Assembly (NCBI GenBank): GCA_910575035.1
Contig: CAJTDL010000004.1
Location: forward strand, 62,001 to 126,000
From: Lachnospiraceae bacterium
GTDB taxonomy: Bacteria > Bacillota > Clostridia > Lachnospirales > Lachnospiraceae
Length of the DNA: 64,000 bases
Direction: 5' to 3'
The notes under the pieces were generated by a model. It was not told where the DNA came from. It saw only the letters and a list, made by a program, of their open reading frames with translations, and did not search any database. Within the stretch, counting starts at the first letter, position 1; every line of letters begins with the position of its first letter. Below are positions 36,091-43,600 of the stretch, piece after piece. Made by a program: the position numbers and the translations under genes.

Positions 36091-37233
36091 ATGAGGCTTT
36101 GGAAAATGGAATTTTACAAGATTGCCGCAAGGCCCGTTATGAACCTGGGATTGTTCCTGATTGTCTGTTTTATGGTTCTGATTACATTCCAGGAGGCCTA
36201 TATATCTCATTCAGAAATAGACGGTGAAGTATACCAAGGCTTAGAAGCCATCCAGGCAGACCGAAAATTAGCAAAAGAATATGAAGGCGTATTCACTGCG
36301 CAAAAGGCAGAGGACATTGTAAAACGCTTTGGCTTTTCTGGCTATGTGAGGGAGATGGATAGCCCAATCTACCGGGAAGGGAATTATTGCAATCAGTTTG
36401 TGACAGACAATCTGACGGATTTCAGGCTGACGGGAGAAAAGCCTGGGGATTTTTCCCAAGGGAAGGATGAGGACGGGCTTTATAAGGAGTACGGTATCTC
36501 GGGGCGCATCCGCTTTGGTTATGTGGCAGGGTGGAAATGCCTGCAGGAGATGTGGAAACAGGCAATTGCTTATTTGAACATTTGGCTGATCATTATGGCG
36601 GCTCCCATATTTTCGGAAGAGTACAACCGAAAAACCGCAGCCATTTTGTTAACTACCAAGCATGGAAAAGCCTGGGGCGTCTGGGGGAAAATAACGGCTG
36701 CCCTGAGCCTGGGGCTGATTTGCTATGTGTCAGTCATGGCGCTTTTATTTGGCCTGGCCGCCATGCTTTTCGGCCTGGATGGCCTGGACGCCAGTGCAAG
36801 CATGATGCTGGAGGCCTATTTGTGGCAAACGTTTCCAGAGAGCTGGACTGTGGCGCAGTTCCTGCTGCTCCTGTTTTTCAAGAGCATGGCCTCGATGCTT
36901 TTAAATCTCTGTATCATGCTGTTTCTCTCATCAAAGTGCCAGAGGACAGTTTCAGCCGTCACCGCAGGCGCAGTTCTGTTCCTCCTGCCGTATTTCATAA
37001 ATGGCCCCCTGTTCTCCCTTTTGTTAGACGCAGGAGCGGCAAAGCATTACTTTATGTGGTTTATTGTGAAGAACCTGCGCATTTTCAGCGTTTCCATGCC
37101 CATATACCTTCCACTTTTAGAGGACATGATGATATCCGTCAATTTTTGGAAGCCCATACCGGGCATTGTGGCAGCGGTGGCAGCGTTGGGTGTGTGGAGA
37201 GCCTATGCCAATTATAAGAACTACCATCCTTGA
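36091..37233 (+). CDS. ABC-2 type exporter permease
   Basis: This 380-residue membrane protein has a first span (about 18-37), a large extracytoplasmic domain (40-150), and then about five or six spans (around 155, 200, 260, 300, 345 and the C-terminus). This is the ABC-2 layout. The EEYNRKTAAILLTTKHGK segment between spans 2 and 3 is typical for coupling to a NatA-like ATPase. AAAGGAG precedes the ATG. It closes the sigma-membrane protein-ATPase-permease operon. Confidence 0.85.
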   Translation: MRLWKMEFYKIAARPVMNLGLFLIVCFMVLITFQEAYISHSEIDGEVYQGLEAIQADRKLAKEYEGVFTAQKAEDIVKRFGFSGYVREMDSPIYREGNYCNQFVTDNLTDFRLTGEKPGDFSQGKDEDGLYKEYGISGRIRFGYVAGWKCLQEMWKQAIAYLNIWLIIMAAPIFSEEYNRKTAAILLTTKHGKAWGVWGKITAALSLGLICYVSVMALLFGLAAMLFGLDGLDASASMMLEAYLWQTFPESWTVAQFLLLLFFKSMASMLLNLCIMLFLSSKCQRTVSAVTAGAVLFLLPYFINGPLFSLLLDAGAAKHYFMWFIVKNLRIFSVSMPIYLPLLEDMMISVNFWKPIPGIVAAVAALGVWRAYANYKNYHP

Positions 37234-37371
37234 AAAGGGAAAAAGCTTAGAAAGAAATTGGGTTTGCAGTAATTTTTTTTGCACAGTATCACGCAATAAA
37301 TGGTACTTGGAAATGATTGATTCTAAGAAAATATTTTCGTATAATGGCTTTATAAAACGTATAGGGAAACA

Positions 37372-37764
37372 GTGGGAGTGGGTTTCGGCAGTTTCCATAT
37401 GCAGAAAGGAATGGACAGAGGAATGCCATTATGTATTCTGAGTGAACGTTGCAAAAAAATCATACATGTCCTATTACGGGAAAATGATTTTGTTTCCACA
37501 CAAAAGATAGCAGAAATAACAGGGGTGTCTAAGAGAAGCATTTATTATGATATCTGCAATATCAACGAATGGCTGGAGGAGCGTGGGATAAAAGAGCTGG
37601 CAATGGAACATGGAAAGGGCATACGGATTCCGCAGATTAAATCTTCCTATGCAAGGCGGAAGATTGAGCTGTAGCGAGTGCTACAGCGATTGATGACAAC
37701 GCAGCAGAGGGAGATTTGGGCAAGTAAGATGGTGCGATATTTAACCGCCGGAGTAATATATTAA
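37372..37764 (+). pseudogene. Truncated BglG/MtlR-family PTS transcriptional activator
   Basis: Only the N-terminal helix-turn-helix module is present: LSERCKKIIHVLLRENDFVSTQKIAEITGVSKRS (split here for its key parts: HTH_11 type, 'YYDICNINEWL'). The frame meets a TAG at 37672. Reading through it, the frame stays open with LQRLMTTQQREIW to a TAA at 37762, suggesting a nonsense mutation in a gene already cut short. Intact relatives are 500-700 residues with PRD, EIIB and EIIA domains. The start codon is uncertain; no good ribosome binding site was found. A related PTS IIB gene follows. Confidence 0.7.
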
Positions 37765-37783
37765 TAGAAAAGGAGAAATAATT

Positions 37784-38065
37784 ATGGCAGCAATTAAAAA
37801 AATCTTATGTTTTTGTGGTTCAGGGCTTGGAACATCCTTTTTGATGGAGATGAATGCGAAGAAGGCACTGAAAAACCTGGGAATTACGGATGTGGAGGTG
37901 GAGCATACCACAATTGATGATATCGTTCCTGGAGCGGCTGACCTGTTCATTTGCGGAGCCGACTTACTGTCCAATGCAGAGAAAGCTGGGAAGGCGATTG
38001 GCATGAATAATATGGTTTCCATGGATGAGATGACAGACAAGCTGAAAGAGGCTTTTGGATTGTAG
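37784..38065 (+). CDS. PTS system IIB component (lactose/ascorbate-type)
   Basis: This 93-residue protein has the phosphocysteine loop LCFCGSGLGTSF (Cys about 11) of small IIB subunits such as ascorbate UlaB, with the expected alternating beta/alpha fold. IIB normally receives phosphate from IIA and passes it to sugar on IIC. Neither IIA nor IIC is encoded nearby; pncB follows on the other strand. With the truncated BglG-type regulator upstream, this looks like the residue of a deleted PTS operon. AAGGAG precedes the ATG, so it may still be expressed. Confidence 0.85.
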   Translation: MAAIKKILCFCGSGLGTSFLMEMNAKKALKNLGITDVEVEHTTIDDIVPGAADLFICGADLLSNAEKAGKAIGMNNMVSMDEMTDKLKEAFGL

Positions 38066-38140
38066 GAAAGAGGAGGCAATGGAAAAGGCTGCAGCATAGG
38101 CAAAGGTTTGCTTAATGCGGCAGCCTTAAGTCCATACTAA

Positions 38141-39595
38141 TTAAGGTGTATTGGAATATTCATTCAAAATCTGCCGTTTCATATCAAACAGCTTGTTCGA
38201 TAAATCCACATACACTTCATGGGGGTTAGCGAAACGTTTTGTTTCATTCCAGAGGGTTCCCTTTTCCTCGTTGCAGTATTTTTGGATATCCATAACCCTG
38301 GGGGATTGGTAAACGCACTTCCCTTTTTGGAATACAGGCACCAGCAATTCCCGCATTCGATAGGTGCCGCCCTTTAGGGAAGTCCTTTTCCAGGTTTCCA
38401 ATGGGTCAAAAAGCAATAAGTCCTTTTCCGTGTCAAAGGATTCGCCTGCTAAGCAGATATAATCCGCCCGGATCTTCCCAGAAGCCTTTCCATAAATACG
38501 GTAAACGGTTTTATTGCCTGGATTTGTCACTTTCTCGGAATTCTCAGAGAGCTTGATCTTGGGCAGGAAGCTGCCGTCTTCTGCCTGAATGGCAGCCAGC
38601 TTGTATACCCCGCCAAAAGCAGGGCAGTCCTTAGAAGTGATGAGGTTTGTGCCCACTCCCCAGGAAGTGATTTTAGCCCCTTGGCTCTTCAGGTTTTCAA
38701 TGAGGTATTCATCCAGGTCATTGGAAGCAGAAATGACAGCATCTGGGAATCCAGCATCATCCAGCATCCTGCGGGCCATCTTAGACAGGTAAGCCAAGTC
38801 GCCGCTATCTATACGGATGCCGTAAAAATCCAGAGGGATTCCAGCTTCCCGCATCTCTGTAAATACCCGGATGGCATTGGGAATGCCAGAGCTCAAAGTG
38901 TCATAGGTATCCACCAGAAGGATGCAGGCAGATGGGTAAAGCTCTGCGTACTTTTTAAAGGCGGTGTACTCATCGGAAAAGCTCATGATCCAGCTATGGG
39001 CATGGGTGCCCTTTACTGGGATGCCAAACATCTGCCCGCACAGCACATTTGAGGTGCCGCAGCATCCTCCGATCACGGCAGCCCTGGCGCCATAAACTCC
39101 GGCGTCCGGCCCCTGTGCCCGCCGCAGGCCAAATTCCATAACCCCATCCCCTTGGGCTGCATAACAAACCCTGGCGGCCTTGGTGGCAATCAGGCTTTGA
39201 TGGTTCAGCATATTTAAAATAGCCGTTTCTATCAATTGGGCTTCCATAATGGGCGCAATTACCTTAATTAACGGCTCCCGTGGAAAGATTACCGTTCCTT
39301 CTGGAATCGCATAAATATCTCCCGAAAAGCAAAACCCTCTCAGGTATTCCAGAAAATCCTCTTCAAAAATCCCTACGCCCCTAAGATAAGCAATATCTTC
39401 TTCTGTAAAATGCAGCCCTTTGATATATTCTATGATCTGCTCTAGGCCAGCGCAAATGGCATAGCCCCCATTGCTGGGGTTATTGCGGTAAAAAGCGTCA
39501 AAAACGACTGTTTCATTGCTGCCAGTCTTGAAATAGCCCTGCATCATGGTCAGTTCATAAAGATCTGTCAGTAATGTCAAATTTGAAATATCCAT
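38141..39595 (-). CDS. pncB: Nicotinate phosphoribosyltransferase
   Basis: This enzyme salvages nicotinate to NaMN with PRPP and ATP. The 484-residue protein has the N-terminal LLTDLYELTMMQGYF block, FGLRRAQGPDA (phosphate region), GTHAHSW (containing the regulatory or active-site His) and RIDSGDL. The C-terminal Cys-containing domain of the longer Gram-positive type is present. CAGGAGCAGG-like sequence precedes the ATG. It lies downstream of the catabolic operon terminator. nadE, which finishes NAD synthesis, is at 59257, not linked. Confidence 0.95.
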   Translation of the reverse strand: MDISNLTLLTDLYELTMMQGYFKTGSNETVVFDAFYRNNPSNGGYAICAGLEQIIEYIKGLHFTEEDIAYLRGVGIFEEDFLEYLRGFCFSGDIYAIPEGTVIFPREPLIKVIAPIMEAQLIETAILNMLNHQSLIATKAARVCYAAQGDGVMEFGLRRAQGPDAGVYGARAAVIGGCCGTSNVLCGQMFGIPVKGTHAHSWIMSFSDEYTAFKKYAELYPSACILLVDTYDTLSSGIPNAIRVFTEMREAGIPLDFYGIRIDSGDLAYLSKMARRMLDDAGFPDAVISASNDLDEYLIENLKSQGAKITSWGVGTNLITSKDCPAFGGVYKLAAIQAEDGSFLPKIKLSENSEKVTNPGNKTVYRIYGKASGKIRADYICLAGESFDTEKDLLLFDPLETWKRTSLKGGTYRMRELLVPVFQKGKCVYQSPRVMDIQKYCNEEKGTLWNETKRFANPHEVYVDLSNKLFDMKRQILNEYSNTP

Positions 39596-39774
39596 AGCCT
39601 GCTCCTTTTATGCAATTGTTTTGTTCCTGTAATATGGTATTGTGTATGGTTGTAAGCCTATTATACAAAAAAGGGCGGAGGGAGTAAAGGCTTCCGCTGA
39701 AAAATAGCGCTAATGCATGATCAGGGCAAAGCAAACCCATAAACGCTGGCTTAAATGTGCGGCCTTGCCATCTA

Positions 39775-39844
39775 AAATATGGCTCCGACAGTTAAATACC
39801 GCCATATTTTGCGGTGTTAACATTTAACTGCCAGAGCCATATTT
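39775..39844 (-). terminator. Large composite hairpin ending the catabolic operon
   Basis: Three nested perfect arms pair: AAATATGGCTC/GAGCCATATTT, CAGTTAAAT/ATTTAACTG and ACCGC/GCGGT, interrupted by one 3x3 internal loop. On the minus strand it begins 30 bp after the last CoA-transferase gene and is followed by TTTTAG. It fits a strong terminator for the island; the 278-bp spacer shows no gene. Confidence 0.8.
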
Positions 39845-39873
39845 ATATTTAATCTTTGTACTTAATCTTCGTA

Positions 39874-40536
39874 TTATCCTTCACACATAGGCTTCAAATC
39901 CGGGCTGATGGCCAGCTCTGCCTCTGTTGCAGCTTGGATCTGCTCTACAGAAAATTCTGGATTGTACTCTGTGAGCAGCAGCCCATTTTCAGTTACCTCA
40001 ATCACTGCCATTTCTGTAATAATCTTGTCTACGCATTTTACAGCCGTATAAGGCAGCTTACATTTCCTGAGGATTTTTGGCGTGCCCTTCGCGGTATGCT
40101 CCATTGCGACGATCACATTCTTAGCGCCTACCAAAAGGTCCATTGCGCCGCCCATTCCAGGCATTTTCTTGCCAGGGATAATCCAGTTAGAGAGGGAGCC
40201 TTCTGCGTCTACTTCCAATCCTCCCAAAATGGTGGCGTCCACATGCCCGCCGCGGATCATGGCGAAGGAAGTGGCAGAATCAATAAATGCGCCCCCAGCG
40301 TCCACTGCGGAAGGGGATCCTCCTGCATCTACAATATGCAGGGGGCTGTGTGTCCAATCATCCACTGTAGCTGTGCCTACAATGCCATTTTCAGACTGCA
40401 GCACCACATGCACGTCATCTGGTAAAAATTGAGGAACCAGCGTTGGCAGCCCAATCCCTAAGTTTACCACATCGCCATCATGGAGTTCCTTTGCCACACG
40501 TTTTGCAATAAAGCCTTTGATTTCAGACCGTTCCAC
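39874..40536 (-). CDS. atoA: Acetoacetate/acyl-CoA transferase, subunit B
   Basis: This is the beta subunit of a family I CoA-transferase. The 220-residue protein has the catalytic glutamate E49 in QSENGIVG, and GGHVDATILGGLEVD and GAMDLLVGAK as in AtoA/ScoB. It starts with GTG after GAGGAGGA and overlaps the alpha subunit gene by 14 bp, which implies translational coupling. In the proposed pathway it activates acetoacetate, or moves CoA between acetoacetyl-CoA and acids, at the end of phloroglucinol breakdown. A lysine-fermentation or butyrate role is possible but the neighbouring genes argue otherwise. Confidence 0.93.
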   Translation of the reverse strand: MERSEIKGFIAKRVAKELHDGDVVNLGIGLPTLVPQFLPDDVHVVLQSENGIVGTATVDDWTHSPLHIVDAGGSPSAVDAGGAFIDSATSFAMIRGGHVDATILGGLEVDAEGSLSNWIIPGKKMPGMGGAMDLLVGAKNVIVAMEHTAKGTPKILRKCKLPYTAVKCVDKIITEMAVIEVTENGLLLTEYNPEFSVEQIQAATEAELAISPDLKPMCEG

Positions 40537-41224
40537 GTTTTTTTCCTCCTCTCACCACATAATCGATATAAATGCTCTGTGTACGCACATCTTCCGGACG
40601 GATATAGCCCAAGTACACAATTTCCTCTGCCTCTACAATTACCGTATCGGCAGCGGTTGCCATCAATGGGTTGAAATTGCTGGTTGCGCCCCGGTACCAG
40701 ATATTTCCCTTCGGGTCAACTACAGAGCCGGCAATAATTGCGATATCTGCACGGATGGCGTCCATCAGCAAATAGTCTTTCCCATGGATTGTCTGCTTGC
40801 CCAGGCAAAGGGGAGAATCCTCCACAATGGTGCCCACGCCGGTAGGCGTCAGAACGCCGCCAAGGCCAGCGCCGCCCGCACGGATCATCTCAGCCAATGA
40901 CCCCTGGGGAACCAGGATCACTTCCAATGTATTTTCTTCCATAGACTGCTTCGCCACCTCTGGGTTTAATCCCACATGGGTGGTGATAAAACGCTTCACC
41001 TGATGGTTATGTACCAATTTGGCTACGCCGTAATGGTTTTCACGCATTGGCCCCCCAGGCATAGAGGCGTCATTGCAGATAATGGTCAGATCCTTTACAT
41101 CACTGTCGGCCAGGACATCAATCAGGTCATGGGGCGTCCCACATCCCATAAAGCCGCCCACCATTACGGTCATGCCGTCATGGATCAAAGCAGCCGCTTC
41201 TTCCAATGATACTAATGTAGGCAT
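40523..41224 (-). CDS. atoD: Acetoacetate/acyl-CoA transferase, subunit A
   Basis: This is the alpha subunit of the same enzyme. The 233-residue protein has the GGFMGCGTPHDLIDVL N-terminal CoA-binding segment, GLNPEV, and GGAGLGGVLTPTGVGT typical of AtoD/ScoA. ACAGGAGGTAATAAC precedes the ATG. It is next to the dehydrogenase gene with a 36-bp gap, in the same transcript direction. The enzyme would handle acetoacetate produced by the upstream cleavage enzyme. Confidence 0.93.
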   Translation of the reverse strand: MPTLVSLEEAAALIHDGMTVMVGGFMGCGTPHDLIDVLADSDVKDLTIICNDASMPGGPMRENHYGVAKLVHNHQVKRFITTHVGLNPEVAKQSMEENTLEVILVPQGSLAEMIRAGGAGLGGVLTPTGVGTIVEDSPLCLGKQTIHGKDYLLMDAIRADIAIIAGSVVDPKGNIWYRGATSNFNPLMATAADTVIVEAEEIVYLGYIRPEDVRTQSIYIDYVVRGGKKRGTV

Positions 41225-41260
41225 TGTTATTACCTCCTGTATTTTTTATAGTAACGTTCT

Positions 41261-42190
41261 TTATTTTTGGTAAAGCATCCGGATCAGGTATTCATTCAGA
41301 TCTGCATTGGATTTTGCTGCCTGCTCCGGCGTCCAGGTTTGGAACCCTTCCCCAGTCTTAAAACCAATCTTGCCGGCGTCCTTCAATTCTGCCAGCAGCT
41401 TGGATGGCTTATGGGAGTCCTCCAAATCTTGCAAAATATAGTTATGGATATTATAAGTCAGGTCTGTCCCAACCATATCTGCATTTTCCATGGGCCCTAA
41501 CTGGGGCAGGCGAAGCCCAAAGGAATACCGCACAGCCTCATCTACAGTAGCTGCATCCGCAATCCCATTCTCCACAATGGAAATGGCTTCACGCCATAAG
41601 GCATGCTGCATCCTGTTTGCAATAAACCCTGGCACATCCTTTTTGCAGAGCACAGGCTTCTTCCCAGCAGAGCGGAGCACTTCCATAACGGTTTCTGCCA
41701 CTTCGTCAGAAGAGGCATCTGATTTTACTACTTCCACCAATGGGATCAAATGCCCTGGATTCCAGAAATGCGTCCCTACGAAACGTTCCCGGTGCTGCAG
41801 GTTCTCAGAAATATGGGAAGGGCTCATAACAGAAGAATTGGTACAGAAAATGGTATCTGCGCTGCAGCGGGCTTCTAATTTTGCAAAAGTCTCCTGCTTG
41901 ATTTTCATATCCTCAAACACAGCCTCGATCACAAAGTCTGCGGAAGAAACCAATGCATTGTCAATATCATCCGTAAAGGAAATGCGGGAAAGCCTCTCAT
42001 CTAGTTCAGCCTCCGTCAGCACGCCCTTATCAATCAGCTGCTTTGTGTTGGTGCGGATGCCTGCTGCCACATCTGTGGGATAAATATCATATAACGCAAC
42101 CTGATAAGCAGGGTTAGAAGCCATGACAAAGGCAATATTTTTTCCCATCATGCCTGCGCCGCAGATCAGGATATTTTTAATTTCTTTCAT
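41261..42190 (-). CDS. 3-hydroxyacyl(-CoA) dehydrogenase family; proposed 3-hydroxy-5-oxohexanoate dehydrogenase
   Basis: This 309-residue NAD-dependent dehydrogenase has the Rossmann loop GAGMMG (11-16), catalytic His-Glu region GTHFWNPGHLIPLVEVV, FIANRMQHALWREA, and the C-terminal GEGFQTW block. Family members include 3-hydroxybutyryl-CoA, L-carnitine and L-gulonate dehydrogenases, and the enzyme that oxidises 3-hydroxy-5-oxohexanoate in phloroglucinol-degrading anaerobes. The adjacent BKACE, SDR and ring-hydrolase genes favour the last. Carnitine dehydrogenase is the main alternative. AAAGGATGG precedes the ATG; 290 bp separate it from the zinc-ribbon gene, without a recognised promoter. 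Confidence 0.75.
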   Translation of the reverse strand: MKEIKNILICGAGMMGKNIAFVMASNPAYQVALYDIYPTDVAAGIRTNTKQLIDKGVLTEAELDERLSRISFTDDIDNALVSSADFVIEAVFEDMKIKQETFAKLEARCSADTIFCTNSSVMSPSHISENLQHRERFVGTHFWNPGHLIPLVEVVKSDASSDEVAETVMEVLRSAGKKPVLCKKDVPGFIANRMQHALWREAISIVENGIADAATVDEAVRYSFGLRLPQLGPMENADMVGTDLTYNIHNYILQDLEDSHKPSKLLAELKDAGKIGFKTGEGFQTWTPEQAAKSNADLNEYLIRMLYQK

Positions 42191-42480
42191 AATGAAAAAA
42201 CCATCCTTTCATTCAATAATGCTGGATATATCTGGTTTCATTTATTTGATAAGACTCCCACCAAATTTAGACGAGGAGGAAATACAAACGGTTTCCCTGT
42301 GCGTTATAAATGTTAAGATTGTAAGATACCTATTTGGAGGTTCCTTTTAACATAAAGAAGCGAAAATACTATCTATTATTAAAATTTGCCACATACACAA
42401 AAATGAACCGCACAGGCATATTTTGGTGGGAGTCAAATCCACAATATAAAGTTTATCAGATTTCAGGGCCACGGAGGCGG
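42191..42480. other. Spacer inside the catabolic island
   Basis: This 290-bp AT-rich stretch lies between the zinc-ribbon and dehydrogenase genes. No open frame of note, strong hairpin or convincing promoter is seen. Its size suggests that the dehydrogenase and CoA-transferase genes may have a separate start. Confidence 0.4.
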
Positions 42481-42675
42481 TCAATCATCCTCTACCTCTG
42501 GATAGTCCCCATCATCCGGCGTACGGGCGCCGTCCTTTTCGTAGACGCCCTCACCTTCACAATAGGGGCAAAGCCCGAACCGGTCACCAAAAACAGGGAT
42601 TAGATCGGTTGCATACTTAAATTTTTTGCCGCATTCCCGGCAGTGGTAGTACATGAAACAAGGCCCCCAGCTCAT
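42481..42675 (-). CDS. Small zinc-ribbon/rubredoxin-like protein in the catabolic operon
   Basis: This 64-residue protein has two CxxC knuckles, C12-C15 (HCRECGKKF) and C36-C39 (LCPYCEG), and a very acidic tail. The layout is that of a zinc ribbon or a rubredoxin-like iron site. It starts on an ATGA that overlaps the stop codon of the cleavage-enzyme gene, which argues strongly that it is translated and coupled. The function is unknown; it could be a metal or redox accessory to the cleavage enzyme or the ring hydrolase. Rubredoxin itself has conserved aromatic residues and spacing (CxxCG...CPxCG) only partly met here. Confidence 0.75.
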   Translation of the reverse strand: MSWGPCFMYYHCRECGKKFKYATDLIPVFGDRFGLCPYCEGEGVYEKDGARTPDDGDYPEVEDD

Positions 42676-43514
42676 TTGCCCAGCCCCAGGATTTCACGGG
42701 CTTCTGTCGGTGTGGCTGGCTCATTGCCAAACTCACGGATAACCCGTGCAGCACGCTCTACCAGCTGCCTGTTGCTTTCAGCCAACTGCCCTTTTGCATA
42801 CATTACGTTGTCTTCCATACCTACACGGATATGCCCGCCCATAGCAACTGCGCCGTAAGTCATTTCCATAGCACAGTGCCCAACGCCAAAGCAGCTCCAG
42901 GTAGATCCTGGGCACAAGGTATCCATGGTTTCTTTCATAAATACCAGGTTCTTCATAGAGCCAGGGATTCCATTTGCGCATCCCATGCACATCTGGAAAT
43001 GAAGGGGGGCTTTTAACACGCCTTTTTTCAGGTAATAAGCTGCATTTGCGATCATTCCTGGGTCAAATACTTCAATCTCAGGCTTTACATTCCATTCCTG
43101 CATATTTTTCCCTAACTCTTCCAAAAACTTTGGGGGGTTCAAAAACAGGGAGGAATTCAGCCAGTTCATGGAACCGCAGTCATAGCTTCCCATTTCAGGC
43201 CTTAACTCTTTTAAATGAGCCTGCCGTGTTTCATCTGTGGCATTCAGGTCGCCGGAGGTGGTCAGGTTCAATACAATGTCACAGTCCGGATGCTGTTCGC
43301 GCAGAAGCGTAACGGTTTCACGGAACTTTTCTGTGGACATGGTCCCATTCCCGTCATCATCCCTCATATGCAGGTGCGCAACTGCAGCGCCAGCCTGCCA
43401 GCAGTCATATACGTCATTTGCGATCTCCTGGGGAGTCATTGGGACATTTGGGTTGTTTTCTTTTTTGGGCCATGCGCCAGTGGTGGCTACTGTGATGATT
43501 GTTTTCTTTGCCAT
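42672..43514 (-). CDS. BKACE (DUF849) 3-keto acid cleavage enzyme; proposed triacetate acetoacetate-lyase
   Basis: BKACE enzymes condense a 3-keto acid with acetyl-CoA and release acetoacetate plus a new acyl-CoA. The 280-residue TIM-barrel protein has the Zn ligands H47 and H49 in HLHMRDDDG, and the third ligand Glu in HIRVGMEDN. NLTTSGD and EIEVFDPGM blocks are also present. With 3,5-dioxohexanoate as substrate the products would be acetoacetate and acetoacetyl-CoA, matching the adjacent CoA-transferase. Kce (lysine fermentation) and dehydrocarnitine cleavage are alternatives, but kamDE, kdd, kal and betaine genes are absent. ATG at 43514 is chosen over a GTG nine bases earlier. Confidence 0.85.
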   Translation of the reverse strand: MAKKTIITVATTGAWPKKENNPNVPMTPQEIANDVYDCWQAGAAVAHLHMRDDDGNGTMSTEKFRETVTLLREQHPDCDIVLNLTTSGDLNATDETRQAHLKELRPEMGSYDCGSMNWLNSSLFLNPPKFLEELGKNMQEWNVKPEIEVFDPGMIANAAYYLKKGVLKAPLHFQMCMGCANGIPGSMKNLVFMKETMDTLCPGSTWSCFGVGHCAMEMTYGAVAMGGHIRVGMEDNVMYAKGQLAESNRQLVERAARVIREFGNEPATPTEAREILGLGK

Positions 43515-43600
43515 AATAATCACCGATCCTTTCTGTTATTTGAGTCAATTGTATGTAGCGCTTAACGGTATTTAAATCTAAGAGATGTTCCATAGGAGAG

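Noticed and set aside
39874-43514. Lysine fermentation (Kce) or carnitine degradation as the role of the BKACE-dehydrogenase-AtoDA block
   Set aside because: Lysine fermentation would need kamA, kamD/E, kdd and kal nearby, which are absent. Carnitine use does not explain the SDR and the ring-hydrolase-type cyclase. Both remain fallback options, less fitting than phloroglucinol.
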